From positions 682,001-746,000 of the forward strand of contig NZ_WSRO01000002.1 of assembly GCF_009769735.1 (NCBI RefSeq): 64,000 bases of DNA, given 5' to 3'. The position numbers and the translations under genes are program-made. Shown one piece after another: positions 50,220-59,011 of the stretch (position 1 is the stretch's first letter; each line of letters starts with the position of its first letter). The DNA comes from Streptomyces sp. BA2 (GTDB lineage: Bacteria; Actinomycetota; Actinomycetes; Streptomycetales; Streptomycetaceae). Below the pieces are notes generated by a model. That model was not told where the DNA came from. It searched no databases and saw nothing but the letters and a program-made list of their open reading frames with translations.

Positions 50220-51052
50220 GGCGCGCTCACCGTCCATCCGCTCTGCGGCTTGCCGATGAGGGGGGTGAGGTCGTCGCGGGCTGCGGCGTCCGTCTGCGCG
50301 CCGAGGGATGCACTGGCGGCCAGGTCGGCGCTGAGGACGGCTGCCTGCGTGACGGTGGAGTCCAGGCTGCTGGTGGCGGCGAGGCTGGCGCCGAGGACTG
50401 CGGATGGGGTGAGGGCCGAGCCGAGGGCGCCGTCGGCGGTGAGGCTGGCCGACATGAAGTGCACGGCCGCACTGGAGGCCGCCGTGTTGAAGTTGTCCCA
50501 CTCGCTGAAGTTGGTGCTGCCGTTGTTACGCCAGCCGAGGAGTTCGACGGCGACCGCGTTGACGCTGCTGGTGACCCAGGCCGGGGTGGAGATGGAGCGC
50601 CGGTTCGTCCAGGCGGATCCGTCGGTGGAGGTATCCCAGAACAGGGTTCCTGCGCTCTCGCGGATGCGGAGCCAGGCGTGGGTTGCCGCGCTGTAGGTGA
50701 GGCTCACGGCGGAACCGTCGGTGTAGCCGACGTTGTTCTCGAAGCGGATCGTGTTCGCCACCGTGTTGATGTTGATGGCGATGTACGTGCCAGCCGTCGC
50801 CTGGATGATGTTGAACGCGGTCTGCGCCTCAGTGCTCGCACCGTTCGCCGCCGCGGCCAACGGCAGTTGCACGGACGCTGAAGAGCCCGCCAGCGTCCAG
50901 TCCTTCGCGGTCTGGTAGCCGGCGAACACCCCGGCCGCACACGGGACTCTGGCCTTGCCGCCGGTCTCGCTGACACCGCCGTAGCTGTTGCCCCAGTCGG
51001 GCCCGATGATGTTGTCGTTGAAGTTGTCCTGGAGTGTGCCGATGAGGGCCAT
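50210..51052 (-). CDS. fibre protein with beta-sandwich module (copy 2)
   Basis: 280 residues. Begins MALIGTLQDNFNDNIIGPDW, then YSAATHAWLRIRESAGTLFW and WTNRRSISTPAWVTSS, a concanavalin-like beta-sandwich nearly matching the middle module of the large fibre protein at 51751. The C-terminal 90 residues are an Ala/Ser/Leu repeat (ASLTADGALGSALTPSAVLG) and a short tail. Likely host-recognition. Confidence 0.72.
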   Translation of the reverse strand: MALIGTLQDNFNDNIIGPDWGNSYGGVSETGGKARVPCAAGVFAGYQTAKDWTLAGSSASVQLPLAAAANGASTEAQTAFNIIQATAGTYIAININTVANTIRFENNVGYTDGSAVSLTYSAATHAWLRIRESAGTLFWDTSTDGSAWTNRRSISTPAWVTSSVNAVAVELLGWRNNGSTNFSEWDNFNTAASSAAVHFMSASLTADGALGSALTPSAVLGASLAATSSLDSTVTQAAVLSADLAASASLGAQTDAAARDDLTPLIGKPQSGWTVSAPWI

Positions 51053-51064
51053 GGCCGCCCCCGA

Positions 51065-51397
51065 TCAAGCCTGCGCGAACGTCAATGTGCCTGCCGGGAA
51101 TCTCGCTTCATCCCCGGAAGCGAGAGTGCGGCTGGCCGCGAGCGGTCCACGCCACCAGCGGACTGGGCTGCCTGCGGAGTCCCAGATCTCGACGCCGACG
51201 ATCGTCCCGGCTGGCATGCCGGTCCAGACGATGTCGGCCGTGTTGGAGGTAGCCCCAGATGCTGCCGCGCCGACGGTGAGGTTCTTGCGCACGTAGCTGC
51301 CGCCTGTCACCTCTGTGCCCGCCGCGCTGTCGCTGCCGTTGGCGGTGACGAGGGCGACCTTGAGCGGGAGCGTAGGGGCGGTCGTCGCCGTTCCCAT
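51065..51397 (-). CDS. fibre-region structural protein
   Basis: 110 residues: LKVALVTANGSDSAAGTEVT, GGSYVRKNLTVGAAASGATS, ADIVWTGMPAGTIVGVEIWD. A beta-sandwich protein of a type common among actinophage tail and decoration proteins. Lies between the two fibre modules. Confidence 0.65.
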   Translation of the reverse strand: MGTATTAPTLPLKVALVTANGSDSAAGTEVTGGSYVRKNLTVGAAASGATSNTADIVWTGMPAGTIVGVEIWDSAGSPVRWWRGPLAASRTLASGDEARFPAGTLTFAQA

Positions 51398-51469
51398 AAG
51401 CCAGTCGAGAGATCGGTTCTCGGCCGTATCCGAAAGATTGTCCGCGATGACTACTGCCCTCCTTTCAGA

Positions 51470-51757
51470 TCAGGTGACGCCGAGGTGTCCGGACATGCGG
51501 GTGATGTTCTCGGCGCCGGGCGGATCCACGCTCACCCACACCCGGTAGTCGCCGCGAGTAAGGACGAGCGTGCTGCCGGGGCCGATGAGGAGCCGGGCTT
51601 CGCCGTCGTCCCACTCGGCCGTCTTCCACTCCGTGCTGGTCGGGTTGTTGCGGTGCCCGACGGCCGCGATCTTCACCGGGGCTCCAGTGAGGTCGACACC
51701 GGGCGGGGCAGTGACGGGGACGTGCAGGTACTCGGTCGAGGTGGCGGGGATCAGCAC
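51470..51757 (-). CDS. fibre partner protein (copy 1)
   Basis: 95 residues: ATSTEYLHVPVTAPPGVDLT, EARLLIGPGSTLVLTRGDYR, VWVSVDPPGAENITRMSGHL. Paralogous to the gene at 49926. GTG overlaps the stop of the repeat fibre protein by seven bases. Confidence 0.65.
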   Translation of the reverse strand: MLIPATSTEYLHVPVTAPPGVDLTGAPVKIAAVGHRNNPTSTEWKTAEWDDGEARLLIGPGSTLVLTRGDYRVWVSVDPPGAENITRMSGHLGVT

Positions 51758-54700
51758 GGTGCAGCCACCCCCCAGTCCGAGTCGTCTGGGAAGCCTGCGC
51801 TGTAGGTGTCACCGTGCGGATCCCCGGCCTGCCACGGGCTGGCCGGGATGCCGCTGGCGTAGGTGTCGCCGTGCGGTGCACCGGTCTTCCAGCGGCTGTA
51901 CGGGGCGCCGACTTCGATGTCCCAGTCGACGGGCGGCGGGGCGTTGGAACCGAGAGCGAGCACTGTGTCGGTCTCGGTGGCCGCACTGATCGCCCGCACC
52001 TTGCGAACGCCCAGCTGCCCGGGGGAATCGACGGTCACGGCCAAGCTGAGGGCGAATCGCTTCGACCGGCCCAGCTCCATGCCGGTCTCGGTGCTGACCG
52101 CAGTGCCGAAGCGCGGCGCCGTCGAGACGGGCCGCGCCGCATCTGCCTCAACAACTGTGCCGAGGACTGCGGCTTTGCCTGCGGTGAGCGGGATGCTCGC
52201 CGCGGTCTCGACGGCGACACCGAGGGCCTTCGTCTTGCTGCGGCCCAGAAGGTACGCGGTCCCGGTCTCGGTGGCTGCGGCGATGGATCCGGCGGACGTG
52301 AGTGGCAGGGCCTGCGCTGTCTCTGTGACGGTGCCGAGCAGGCGTACCTTGCTGGCATCAAGCAGCTGCGCCATGTCGGCGGAGTCCGCGGGTTCGAGCG
52401 TCTGCCGCTTGGCCAGCGTGATGGCCTGGGCGGCTTCCACGATGTCTGCCGTGCCTGCCGCGCGGGCCTTGCTCGCGGTCAGCTCGACCGCGTCGTCCAG
52501 CCCGTTGGCGGGCGAGAGTGCCGCGGTCTTGCTCGAGCCGAGCGGGCGTGCCGTGCCGTTCTCGGTGGCTGCCGTGAGGGGGGCTTCGCGTGCCCCGCCA
52601 AGCGGCTGCGCCGTCTCGTCTGCCAACGCGGTCGGCAGCAGTAGGGACTTGGTACGCCCAAGGACCAGGGCTTCGGCGATGGCCGATGCCTCGCCGAGGG
52701 GGCGAGCCTTGACCGCGGTCAGCGGCTGAGCTGCCTCCGTACCGTCCGTGGACGGGACGGTCTTGCTCTTGGCTGCACCGACCGGCTGGGCTGCCGTCTC
52801 CTCGGAAGCCGTTCCGAGGAGACGGCTGCGGATCTGACCGAGCTGCTGCGCAGTCTCCTGCCCGGCAGCGTGCGGCAGCTGGGCCGTCTTCGCGGCGCCC
52901 AGCGCTTGGCTGGTCGCCACTTCGGAAGCCGACGTCAGAGGCCTGGCCTTGGCCCGGCCTACGGGCAGCGGAGCCTCGTCCTCGACGGCCTGACCGAGGG
53001 ACCGACTCCTCCCCAACCGCTGAGCGGTGGCATCCTCTACTGCCGCAGTCAGAGGCCGCGCCCGACCAGCTGCGAGCGGGACGGCCGTGGCTGTCTCGCC
53101 CGCAACGCCGGCCGCGGTTGTCTTGCTCTTGCCGAGTGCCCGCGCGTCCTCGCCGCTCTGGGCAGTGACCAGAGGCGCCGTCTTGGCCCGTTGGAGAGGC
53201 TGGGCAGCGTCGGTGGCCTGGGTCGTACCGAGCGGCAGCCGCTTCGTCTTGCCGACGGCCAGCGACGTTTCCGTAGCGGTCGACGTGCCGACAGCCCTGC
53301 GCTTGGTGCGTGTCAGAGCCTGGGCGGTTCCACTCTCCGCGGCGAGCCCGGCCGTTGTGGCCTTGCGTGCCGCGAGGGCTTGGGCGTTGCCCGTCTCGCC
53401 GGCGAGGCCCGGGAGCTTCGCCTTGCGTGCTCCGAGCGGCTGGCCGCCGTCGGACTCCCCGGCCGGATCGATAGCGACGACCATCGCGGGGGCGACGTTG
53501 ACGTTGTCGAATTCGGCGTAGTCGTCGGTGCCGTCGGAGCGGTGGGCGATGAGCTGGAACTCGAGGTTGTTGTCGCTCGTCCAGGCGGGGCTGGTCAGGC
53601 TGCGCCGGTTGGTCCAGGTCGAGCCGTCGGCGCTGGTGTCCCAGTAGGTGGTGCCGCCGGCTTCGCGGATCCGCAGCCAGGCGTGGTCGGTGGGCGAGTA
53701 GGCGATGGCGACTTCGCCGCCGTCGACGAACCCGGCGCGGCTGAACATGGCCAGCTGCCCGGTGATCAGCCGGTGCTCGAACCCGATGTCTGTGCCGGCC
53801 GTGGTCGCCTTGATGAGGATCTGCGACCACGCCTCGGTCGTTGCGCCACCGAGAGCGGGCGGGTAGGAGCGCAGGAATATCGACGAGCCGGTGAGCGTGT
53901 AGTCGAGGGTGGAGCTGAAGGCGCTGTAGCTGGTGGTGCAGGCGACGCGCGCCCGGCCGCCGGTCTCGGAGTAGGTGCCGAAACTGTTGGGCCACAGGGC
54001 CGTGTCGACCGTGCCGTCGTTGAAGTCGTCGGCGAGGTCAGCGAGCGGAGTTCCGGGGCTGGTGAGGGCCTGCGCCGTGCCGGTCTCTGAAGCGAACGGG
54101 AGCGTCTGGGTCTTGCGACGTGCGAGGGGCTGCGCGGCGTCGGTTTCGGAGGCTGTCCCGAGGGCGCGCCCTTTCGACTTGCTCAGCGGCTGCGCTGTGC
54201 CGGTCTCGGCCGCGTTGGTCAGCGCCTGGCTGACGCTGGTGGCCATCTTGACGCGGCGCGGCCGTCCCGGACCCCAGCCGATACCGGGGCCGTCTTCGGT
54301 GGCCGCACCAGTGCCGCCGGACAGGGTGCGGGCGTTACCGCTGTAGTCGGTAGTCTCCGCGCGGGTGAGCGGATACCAGCAGGTCAGGTTGGCGGTACGC
54401 CGCGGCCGATGCGCGAGGGCTTCACCCTCAAGCTCGGCCTGGGTGAGCGCCGCAGTCCAGACCTTCACGGCAGTGACGGCGCCGTTCAACCACTCGGCGC
54501 CCCACGCGGACTCGCCGATACGGAGAGTCGCAAGGTTGTGGGTGGCGGCGATACCGGTAAGCGCCGCGGTAGTGACGGTAGTGTCGGCCAGCGCCCGGGA
54601 GTACATGGTCCCGGTAGTGCCGTTGATCGAAAAGCCGAACCAGTACCAAGTGCCGACGGTCAGCGCGCGGGTCGTACCGCGGAAGCTGCCAGCAGGCTCC

Positions 54701-54903
54701 TCGTACACGCCCATCGACGTGCCGTCGGCGTTGGTCTGTAGGAAGACCGCGTCTGCGGTGCCGTTGTCGAGGGAGACGGCGGTCGAGAACGCGTTGCGGT
54801 CGACGCTGACTTTCACCCAGCAGGAGACGGAGACTGCGGCCTGGGAGCCGAGTGTCAGCGCTCGCGTGTAGTCCTCACCGTCGGCGTCGAACCTGACCGC
54901 CAT
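51751..54903 (-). CDS. large fibre protein with LamG-like modules and about 28 twenty-residue repeats
   Basis: 1050 residues. Residues 1-200: LamG/concanavalin-like (SVSCWVKVSVDRNAFSTAVS, RTANLTCWYPLTRAETTDY). Then three repeats, a second beta-sandwich (SETGGRARVAC, HAWLRIREAGGTTYWDTSAD) shared with the protein at 50210, and about 25 further repeats of about 20 residues, consensus like TASEETAAQPVGAAKSKTVP. The C terminus has APYSRWKTGAPHGDTYASG and a second HGDTY copy. The repeats should form a long rod carrying the modules; likely receptor binding. Confidence 0.78.
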   Translation of the reverse strand: MAVRFDADGEDYTRALTLGSQAAVSVSCWVKVSVDRNAFSTAVSLDNGTADAVFLQTNADGTSMGVYEEPAGSFRGTTRALTVGTWYWFGFSINGTTGTMYSRALADTTVTTAALTGIAATHNLATLRIGESAWGAEWLNGAVTAVKVWTAALTQAELEGEALAHRPRRTANLTCWYPLTRAETTDYSGNARTLSGGTGAATEDGPGIGWGPGRPRRVKMATSVSQALTNAAETGTAQPLSKSKGRALGTASETDAAQPLARRKTQTLPFASETGTAQALTSPGTPLADLADDFNDGTVDTALWPNSFGTYSETGGRARVACTTSYSAFSSTLDYTLTGSSIFLRSYPPALGGATTEAWSQILIKATTAGTDIGFEHRLITGQLAMFSRAGFVDGGEVAIAYSPTDHAWLRIREAGGTTYWDTSADGSTWTNRRSLTSPAWTSDNNLEFQLIAHRSDGTDDYAEFDNVNVAPAMVVAIDPAGESDGGQPLGARKAKLPGLAGETGNAQALAARKATTAGLAAESGTAQALTRTKRRAVGTSTATETSLAVGKTKRLPLGTTQATDAAQPLQRAKTAPLVTAQSGEDARALGKSKTTAAGVAGETATAVPLAAGRARPLTAAVEDATAQRLGRSRSLGQAVEDEAPLPVGRAKARPLTSASEVATSQALGAAKTAQLPHAAGQETAQQLGQIRSRLLGTASEETAAQPVGAAKSKTVPSTDGTEAAQPLTAVKARPLGEASAIAEALVLGRTKSLLLPTALADETAQPLGGAREAPLTAATENGTARPLGSSKTAALSPANGLDDAVELTASKARAAGTADIVEAAQAITLAKRQTLEPADSADMAQLLDASKVRLLGTVTETAQALPLTSAGSIAAATETGTAYLLGRSKTKALGVAVETAASIPLTAGKAAVLGTVVEADAARPVSTAPRFGTAVSTETGMELGRSKRFALSLAVTVDSPGQLGVRKVRAISAATETDTVLALGSNAPPPVDWDIEVGAPYSRWKTGAPHGDTYASGIPASPWQAGDPHGDTYSAGFPDDSDWGVAAPC

Positions 54904-54915
54904 GACGGCCCCCTA

Positions 54916-55419
54916 CTAGGTGTCGGAGTACGTCAACCTCGCCTGAATGAGCCACGCGTCGTTGGCCATCGTGTCGTTGGCGTGACCGCCAAGCCTGGCG
55001 ATCTTCACCCATACCAGGTCACTTGCGGCGATCGAGTCGAGGTTGGAGATCGTGACGGTGGCGAGCATGACGCGCTTGCCTGTCGTCCCGAGGTGGGTGT
55101 CGTCAACGGTCTGGACGGTCGCGAAGGCCTTCGTCGTCACGTCCTGGCTGTCGGTGTCCGCAGTGATCGCAGCGATGGCGACCTCCCAGCGCACCACCCC
55201 GGACGTCGCGTTCTCCGCCTGCCACAGCAGATCGCAGGTGATGTTCCCGGAGCCGTAGCCGAACGAATCCAGCTTCCAGTACGCCGTTTCCGTGCCCGCC
55301 GCGTCGTACCGCAGGCCAGATACGGGGAATGCGGTGCCGTTGAACTTGTCGTACTGCGGGAACGCCGAGCCAAGGAACGTGGCCTGCTCGGGGTCGAGGT
55401 CCAACCTGACATTCGCCAT
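54916..55419 (-). CDS. fibre-region structural protein
   Basis: 167 residues, beta-rich: GLRYDAAGTETAYWKLDSFG, GNITCDLLWQAENATSGVVR, LVWVKIARLGGHANDTMAND. Resembles virion proteins with a jelly-roll-like fold; not assigned further. It is upstream of the large fibre gene in the same operon. Confidence 0.6.
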   Translation of the reverse strand: MANVRLDLDPEQATFLGSAFPQYDKFNGTAFPVSGLRYDAAGTETAYWKLDSFGYGSGNITCDLLWQAENATSGVVRWEVAIAAITADTDSQDVTTKAFATVQTVDDTHLGTTGKRVMLATVTISNLDSIAASDLVWVKIARLGGHANDTMANDAWLIQARLTYSDT

Positions 55420-55420
55420 G

Positions 55421-55684
55421 TCAGCCGTCCTCCTCCGCCCGGAGTCGGTTCGCCCGGCGCATCGCCACGAAGCAGAACAGCAGCGTCTTCACCGGGAGAC
55501 TGGCCGCGCTACGGAAGGGCTGCGGCAACGCCGAGTTGAAGCTGGCCTGGTTGGCGTCGATCCAGTCATCCGTCGCAGCCACCGCCGCGGCAAGATCCGG
55601 CTTGGTGATCCCGGCGAACGACAGGCTGGAATCACGCATCAACTGGGCAAGAGTGCGTGCTCGTCCTGTCGCATCGAGCGGCAT
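55421..55684 (-). CDS. phage hypothetical protein
   Basis: 87 residues, helical: RARTLAQLMRDSSLSFAGIT, LAAAVAATDDWIDANQASFN. The pattern recurs near fibre genes of actinophages; unknown function. Confidence 0.6.
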   Translation of the reverse strand: MPLDATGRARTLAQLMRDSSLSFAGITKPDLAAAVAATDDWIDANQASFNSALPQPFRSAASLPVKTLLFCFVAMRRANRLRAEEDG

Positions 55685-55686
55685 GA

Positions 55687-56133
55687 TCAGGCCGCCGATG
55701 TCGCGCGGAAGAAGTCCGCGACAGTAGCCGTGACATCGCTGCTGTCTGGCGTGATGGCGAAGTCATGCTTTGTCAGCGGGATCAGATCGGCGTCGGTGCC
55801 GCCCGTGGTGTCGGGGTCGTAGCAGATGACGATCGCGGAGATCGCGTTGCCGGTTGCCGCGGTCCACGTGATGTCCGCTGCGTCGACGGCCACCCGGTCG
55901 TTCGTGTCATCGACGGTGACCGTGACGCCGGTGAGGGTCTTGCGGCCCATGGTGGTCTGCTCGTTGGAGGCGCCGGCGAGGAGCGCGGCGAGGTCGTCGT
56001 AGTCGCGCATGACGGAGTCGGCGACGATGCCGGTCGTCTCGATGGGTACGGCGATGAGTGCGTCGTTGGCGGCGGGCAGGGCGGCTAGGGATGCGACCCG
56101 TCCGAGGGCAACATTGAACGTGATGTTGGCCAT
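55687..56133 (-). CDS. fibre-region structural protein
   Basis: 148 residues: MANITFNVALGRVASLAALP, DSVMRDYDDLAALLAGASNE, GRKTLTGVTVTVDDTNDRVA. Beta-rich; occurs in fibre or decoration clusters of related phages. First of the fibre-region genes after GH16. Confidence 0.62.
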   Translation of the reverse strand: MANITFNVALGRVASLAALPAANDALIAVPIETTGIVADSVMRDYDDLAALLAGASNEQTTMGRKTLTGVTVTVDDTNDRVAVDAADITWTAATGNAISAIVICYDPDTTGGTDADLIPLTKHDFAITPDSSDVTATVADFFRATSAA

Positions 56134-56154
56134 TTTGATCTTCCTCTCGGGGGG

Positions 56155-56970
56155 TCAGCCCCAGGTCCAGCCCTTGACGTAGGCGATGTCCATCTGCGCG
56201 GACGAGTTCGTCCGGGCCTGGTCCCCGTTGAGGGCGGCCTCGTTCTGGATGATCCAGCTCATCGGCTTGTCGGGGATACCGCGGGTGGAGCGGCCGACGA
56301 GTCGGCCGTCGAGGAAGTACTTCACCTCGCCGGGCGACCACTCGATGACCGAGGTCCGCCAGGCGCCCCAGGACCGGTTGGTGTCGAAGGCGTCCTGCTT
56401 GCCGCCGCCCTTGGGGTGGGTGAAGGCGTGAATGTCCTCAGTCCACTCGGACTCGGGAAAGTCGATCTCGCAGTCGGGGCACGTCTCATTCACGACGGGC
56501 CACAGCAGGTGCGCGCTCTTGTAGCCGACGGCGACCTTGGACACCCGAAACCGTTCCTCGTACCGTCCGTACCGCTGGGCCATGAGCTTCTTCGGCACGA
56601 CGGCCGCCGAGTGGACGGGTCCGCTGGGGCCGCGCCACATGCGGATGTGCATCTGGCCGCCGGAGATCCACACCGTGGATGCCGGGTCGTAGACGCCGCC
56701 GACCGGGTACCGACGTTGGGTGGCGGTGTCGGGCCAGCCCTTCGGATACGCCCACCAGTTGGCGCGCATGCTGCCGGTGAGGCCGCCGCAGTACGCCTTC
56801 GGGGTGTCGACGTAGTGGCCGCAGTCCGTGAACCGGCCCTTCGCCACCGGGGTGTCGAAGGTGTCGGCGAAGCGGAGCTTCCCGGTGGGCCCGGCTTCGG
56901 CGGTGGGTGCGGCGACGCTTGCCAGGAGTAGCCCGGCAGCGATACCGACGGTGGTGAGTGTGCGCCTCAT
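56155..56970 (-). CDS. secreted GH16-family glycoside hydrolase
   Basis: 271 residues. A clear Sec signal peptide (MRRTLTTVGIAAGLLLASVA then APTAEA). The GH16 catalytic motif is EIDFPESEW (nucleophile Glu, Asp, acid/base Glu), preceded by WPVVNETCPDC and followed by WSPGEVKYFLDGRLV. GH16 enzymes cleave beta-1,3/1,4-glucans or galactans. GGAGG precedes the ATG at 56970. A phage-borne, host-secreted enzyme is unusual because virion proteins do not need a signal peptide. Confidence 0.87.
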   Translation of the reverse strand: MRRTLTTVGIAAGLLLASVAAPTAEAGPTGKLRFADTFDTPVAKGRFTDCGHYVDTPKAYCGGLTGSMRANWWAYPKGWPDTATQRRYPVGGVYDPASTVWISGGQMHIRMWRGPSGPVHSAAVVPKKLMAQRYGRYEERFRVSKVAVGYKSAHLLWPVVNETCPDCEIDFPESEWTEDIHAFTHPKGGGKQDAFDTNRSWGAWRTSVIEWSPGEVKYFLDGRLVGRSTRGIPDKPMSWIIQNEAALNGDQARTNSSAQMDIAYVKGWTWG

Positions 56971-57168
56971 TGCCGCCGCCTCCATCCCGTGCGTGTCCCG
57001 CCGCCTGGCATGGGTGAAGTAGACGGCGGGACGGGGGCGGATGAGCGGACCGCCCCGTCTTTGGGGTTGCGTGTCCGCCCGGCCCCCACGGCCGGGCGGA
57101 CAGCAAGGGCCGAGCGCGGGGGGTGCGCTACAAGGCCCTCCCTGCGACGACCACCAGCGCAGGGGGCT

Positions 57169-57411
57169 TTAGGCGGCGAGTAAGGCCGTCTCGATGACGG
57201 GTGGCGCGTCCGCCGGGGTGATAAGCGCGCAGGTGTCCTTGTCGCGTTCGGCCTCGGGGACCTCGTCCATGTCGTACAGGACGCCGTTCTTGCGACGCCA
57301 GCGGTCGTGATGCCGGGTGAGGCGGCCTTCGGCGGCCCATCGCCGGATGGTCGCTTCAGGGCGTCCGGCGACGTGGGCTGCGAGGTCTGCAGGGATGAGA
57401 AGTCCGGGCAT
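57169..57411 (-). CDS. MerR/excisionase-like small HTH protein
   Basis: 80 residues: MPGLLIPADLAAHVAGRPEA, TIRRWAAEGRLTRHHDRWRR, then YDMDEVPEA. A winged HTH start with AAHVAG/TIRRWAAEG as in MerR/AlpA-like proteins. A terminator upstream separates it from the early operon, so it likely has its own promoter. Could regulate the late genes. The gap 57012-57168 downstream of its stop holds no gene seen. Confidence 0.68.
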   Translation of the reverse strand: MPGLLIPADLAAHVAGRPEATIRRWAAEGRLTRHHDRWRRKNGVLYDMDEVPEAERDKDTCALITPADAPPVIETALLAA

Positions 57412-57434
57412 TCGATCACCCCCGGGCATGCGAA

Positions 57435-57459
57435 AGGGGCCGCCTTCCCGGCGGCCCCT
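57435..57459 (-). terminator. terminator of the early operon
   Basis: AGGGGCCGCC/GGCGGCCCCT, perfect 10-bp stem with a 5-base loop, 63 bases beyond the stop of the membrane protein gene (57522) on the leftward strand and 24 bases before the MerR-like start. Confidence 0.78.
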
Positions 57460-57521
57460 CAAGTCACAAAGATCGCATCTTGAGACCAAGATATGCTCGC
57501 CCAGCTCAGAGGGCAAGTAGT

Positions 57522-57830
57522 TCAACTCTGGAGCTCTCGCGCCACTCCCCATACGAGGTAGCCCATCACTCCAAGGAGTACGAGCGGCCAGACGAGGGCG
57601 AAGGCGGCAACGAGGATGGCGTGCGAGGCTCCGTGACCCGGCTCGGACCTTCCGCCAGTGAGTGCCATGTCGATGCCCCACAAGATCGCCCCGACGAGCA
57701 GGTAGGCCACGATGCCCTCGGGCGGCAGGTCGATGACGGCGAAAGTGACGACCACCACCATGCCGGCAGCGACGACCCACGCGACGGTGTACACCCTGAA
57801 CAGGCCTTGATTGGGGACGGCTTTACTCAC
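57522..57830 (-). CDS. small membrane protein
   Basis: 102 residues with three hydrophobic segments (AWVVAAGMVVVVTFAVIDL, IVAYLLVGAILWGIDMA, ILVAAFALVWPLVLLGVMGY). GTG at 57830 overlaps the upstream stop as GTGA. Possible superinfection-exclusion or host-membrane role; no evidence beyond topology. Confidence 0.65.
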   Translation of the reverse strand: MSKAVPNQGLFRVYTVAWVVAAGMVVVVTFAVIDLPPEGIVAYLLVGAILWGIDMALTGGRSEPGHGASHAILVAAFALVWPLVLLGVMGYLVWGVARELQS

Positions 57831-58189
57831 GGCGCCCACTCCTCCCCCTTGTGATCCGGATGCCCGACGAACGGCTGGGCGAGGATATGGAGGGCGGTAC
57901 TTCCAGTGCGGTAGCCGTTCCATGACTCTGCCGACTCCAACAGGTCGACGAGGGCGAGCTTCATGTCGAGGTCGGCGATGACGGCCGGGTCAGGTGCGGG
58001 CTCACCGGATTGCCGCCAGAACTCGTCAGCGTCGACTCGACGGTGCCCGCCAAGGAGGACGTACTCATTGTCCATCTCGTAGCGGTGCTCCCACTCGAAG
58101 TCGATGTCGTTCCGCAGCCGCCGCTTGTTCTCCTCGGACTTGCGGGCGATCGCGTACCGGGCCCGCAAGAACTCGGCGATCTCGCTCAC
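57827..58189 (-). CDS. small early protein (DUF6221-like layout)
   Basis: 120 residues: MSEIAEFLRARYAIARKSEE, then RRLRNDIDFEWEHRYEMD, ALHILAQPFVGHPDHKGEEW at the end. The C-terminal P-x-GHPD-x-x-EEW signature resembles DUF6221-like proteins. Coupled to the flanking genes by GTGA overlaps. Confidence 0.62.
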   Translation of the reverse strand: MSEIAEFLRARYAIARKSEENKRRLRNDIDFEWEHRYEMDNEYVLLGGHRRVDADEFWRQSGEPAPDPAVIADLDMKLALVDLLESAESWNGYRTGSTALHILAQPFVGHPDHKGEEWAP

Positions 58190-58572
58190 GCCCGCCTCCG
58201 TAGTTCGCCGCGCGCTACCGCCGCCCGCAGGTGTTCGAGTGGGCAATCCTCGTCGCAGTCGACTTCCTCGCAGACGGGGCAGATGCTGTCCCAGTTCGCT
58301 TCGGTCTGGTCTGCGACTTCGCGCATCGTGTCGCGGTCGTCGCCGGAGAACCATTCGGCGGCGGTGCGCAGTGTGGCGGCCACAATGGTCACGGTCTCGG
58401 GGTTCCCGAGTCGACCGACGCCGACGGTGACGATGCTGCCGTCGCCGTCGTGCATGACGTTGACCTCGTCGTCCGGCACTGTTCCGCCGGTGGGAACGAC
58501 AGTGACGCCGCCGCTCACGCCGTCTGCCCAGTTGATGCGGTATCGGGTGCCGATAGGCGGGCGAGTGCTCAT
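58186..58572 (-). CDS. small early protein with Cys cluster
   Basis: 128 residues: MSTRPPIGTRYRINWADGVS and a C-terminal SICPVCEEVDCDEDCPLEHL with a CxxC-x4-C-x4-C cluster that could bind zinc. Unknown; coupled to its neighbours by overlaps. Confidence 0.6.
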   Translation of the reverse strand: MSTRPPIGTRYRINWADGVSGGVTVVPTGGTVPDDEVNVMHDGDGSIVTVGVGRLGNPETVTIVAATLRTAAEWFSGDDRDTMREVADQTEANWDSICPVCEEVDCDEDCPLEHLRAAVARGELRRRA

Positions 58573-58790
58573 GGCACCTCCGTGGTGGCTGCGATGGCGC
58601 GCGCTTCGAGGGCGTCGGCTTCGATGTTGATGGCGGCCCCAGCAGAGTAGAGGTCGCAGTCGGGGTCGTCGGCAAGAGTCCGGCAGGACTCGGCGATCGA
58701 CCGTAGGAGAGCAAGTACCGCATCGCACGGCATGAACGGCTGCCCGTTGCTCGCCGTCACGACAGGCAGGCTGTCCGCCGCGTGGGTCAC
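58569..58790 (-). CDS. small early protein
   Basis: 73 residues: LPVVTASNGQPFMPCDAVLA, LLRSIAESCRTLADDPDCD. Predicted helical. GTG at 58790 overlaps the upstream stop as GTGA. Function unknown. Confidence 0.58.
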   Translation of the reverse strand: MTHAADSLPVVTASNGQPFMPCDAVLALLRSIAESCRTLADDPDCDLYSAGAAINIEADALEARAIAATTEVP

Positions 58791-59011
58791 GGCAGCCACC
58801 TCGCAACTGCCCACGAGAACATCAAGGTCCACGCATAGACGGCGGGCGCCCACAAGAGAGCCGGTTCGCCGCTCACGAGTCCGATGAACCACAACGCAAC
58901 GGAGGCGACACCGACTGCCGCGATGATCGGTACTGCTGCGCGTCGAATGTGCTGCCACGCGATCTCGTTGAGACGCCAGTAGGTGCGCCCGGCGCGGGCC
59001 AAGACGTTCAT
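58787..59011 (-). CDS. small membrane protein
   Basis: 74 residues with two membrane segments (VPIIAAVGVASVALWFIGLV, LLWAPAVYAWTLMFSWAVA) and a basic amphipathic N terminus. ATG overlaps the upstream stop. Topology only; function unknown. Confidence 0.6.
   Translation of the reverse strand: MNVLARAGRTYWRLNEIAWQHIRRAAVPIIAAVGVASVALWFIGLVSGEPALLWAPAVYAWTLMFSWAVARWLP

Noticed and set aside
51900..53500. A repeat array of about 60 bp units, also CRISPR-like at first sight.
   Set aside because: It encodes the 20-residue repeats of the fibre protein; units are too divergent and translated throughout.
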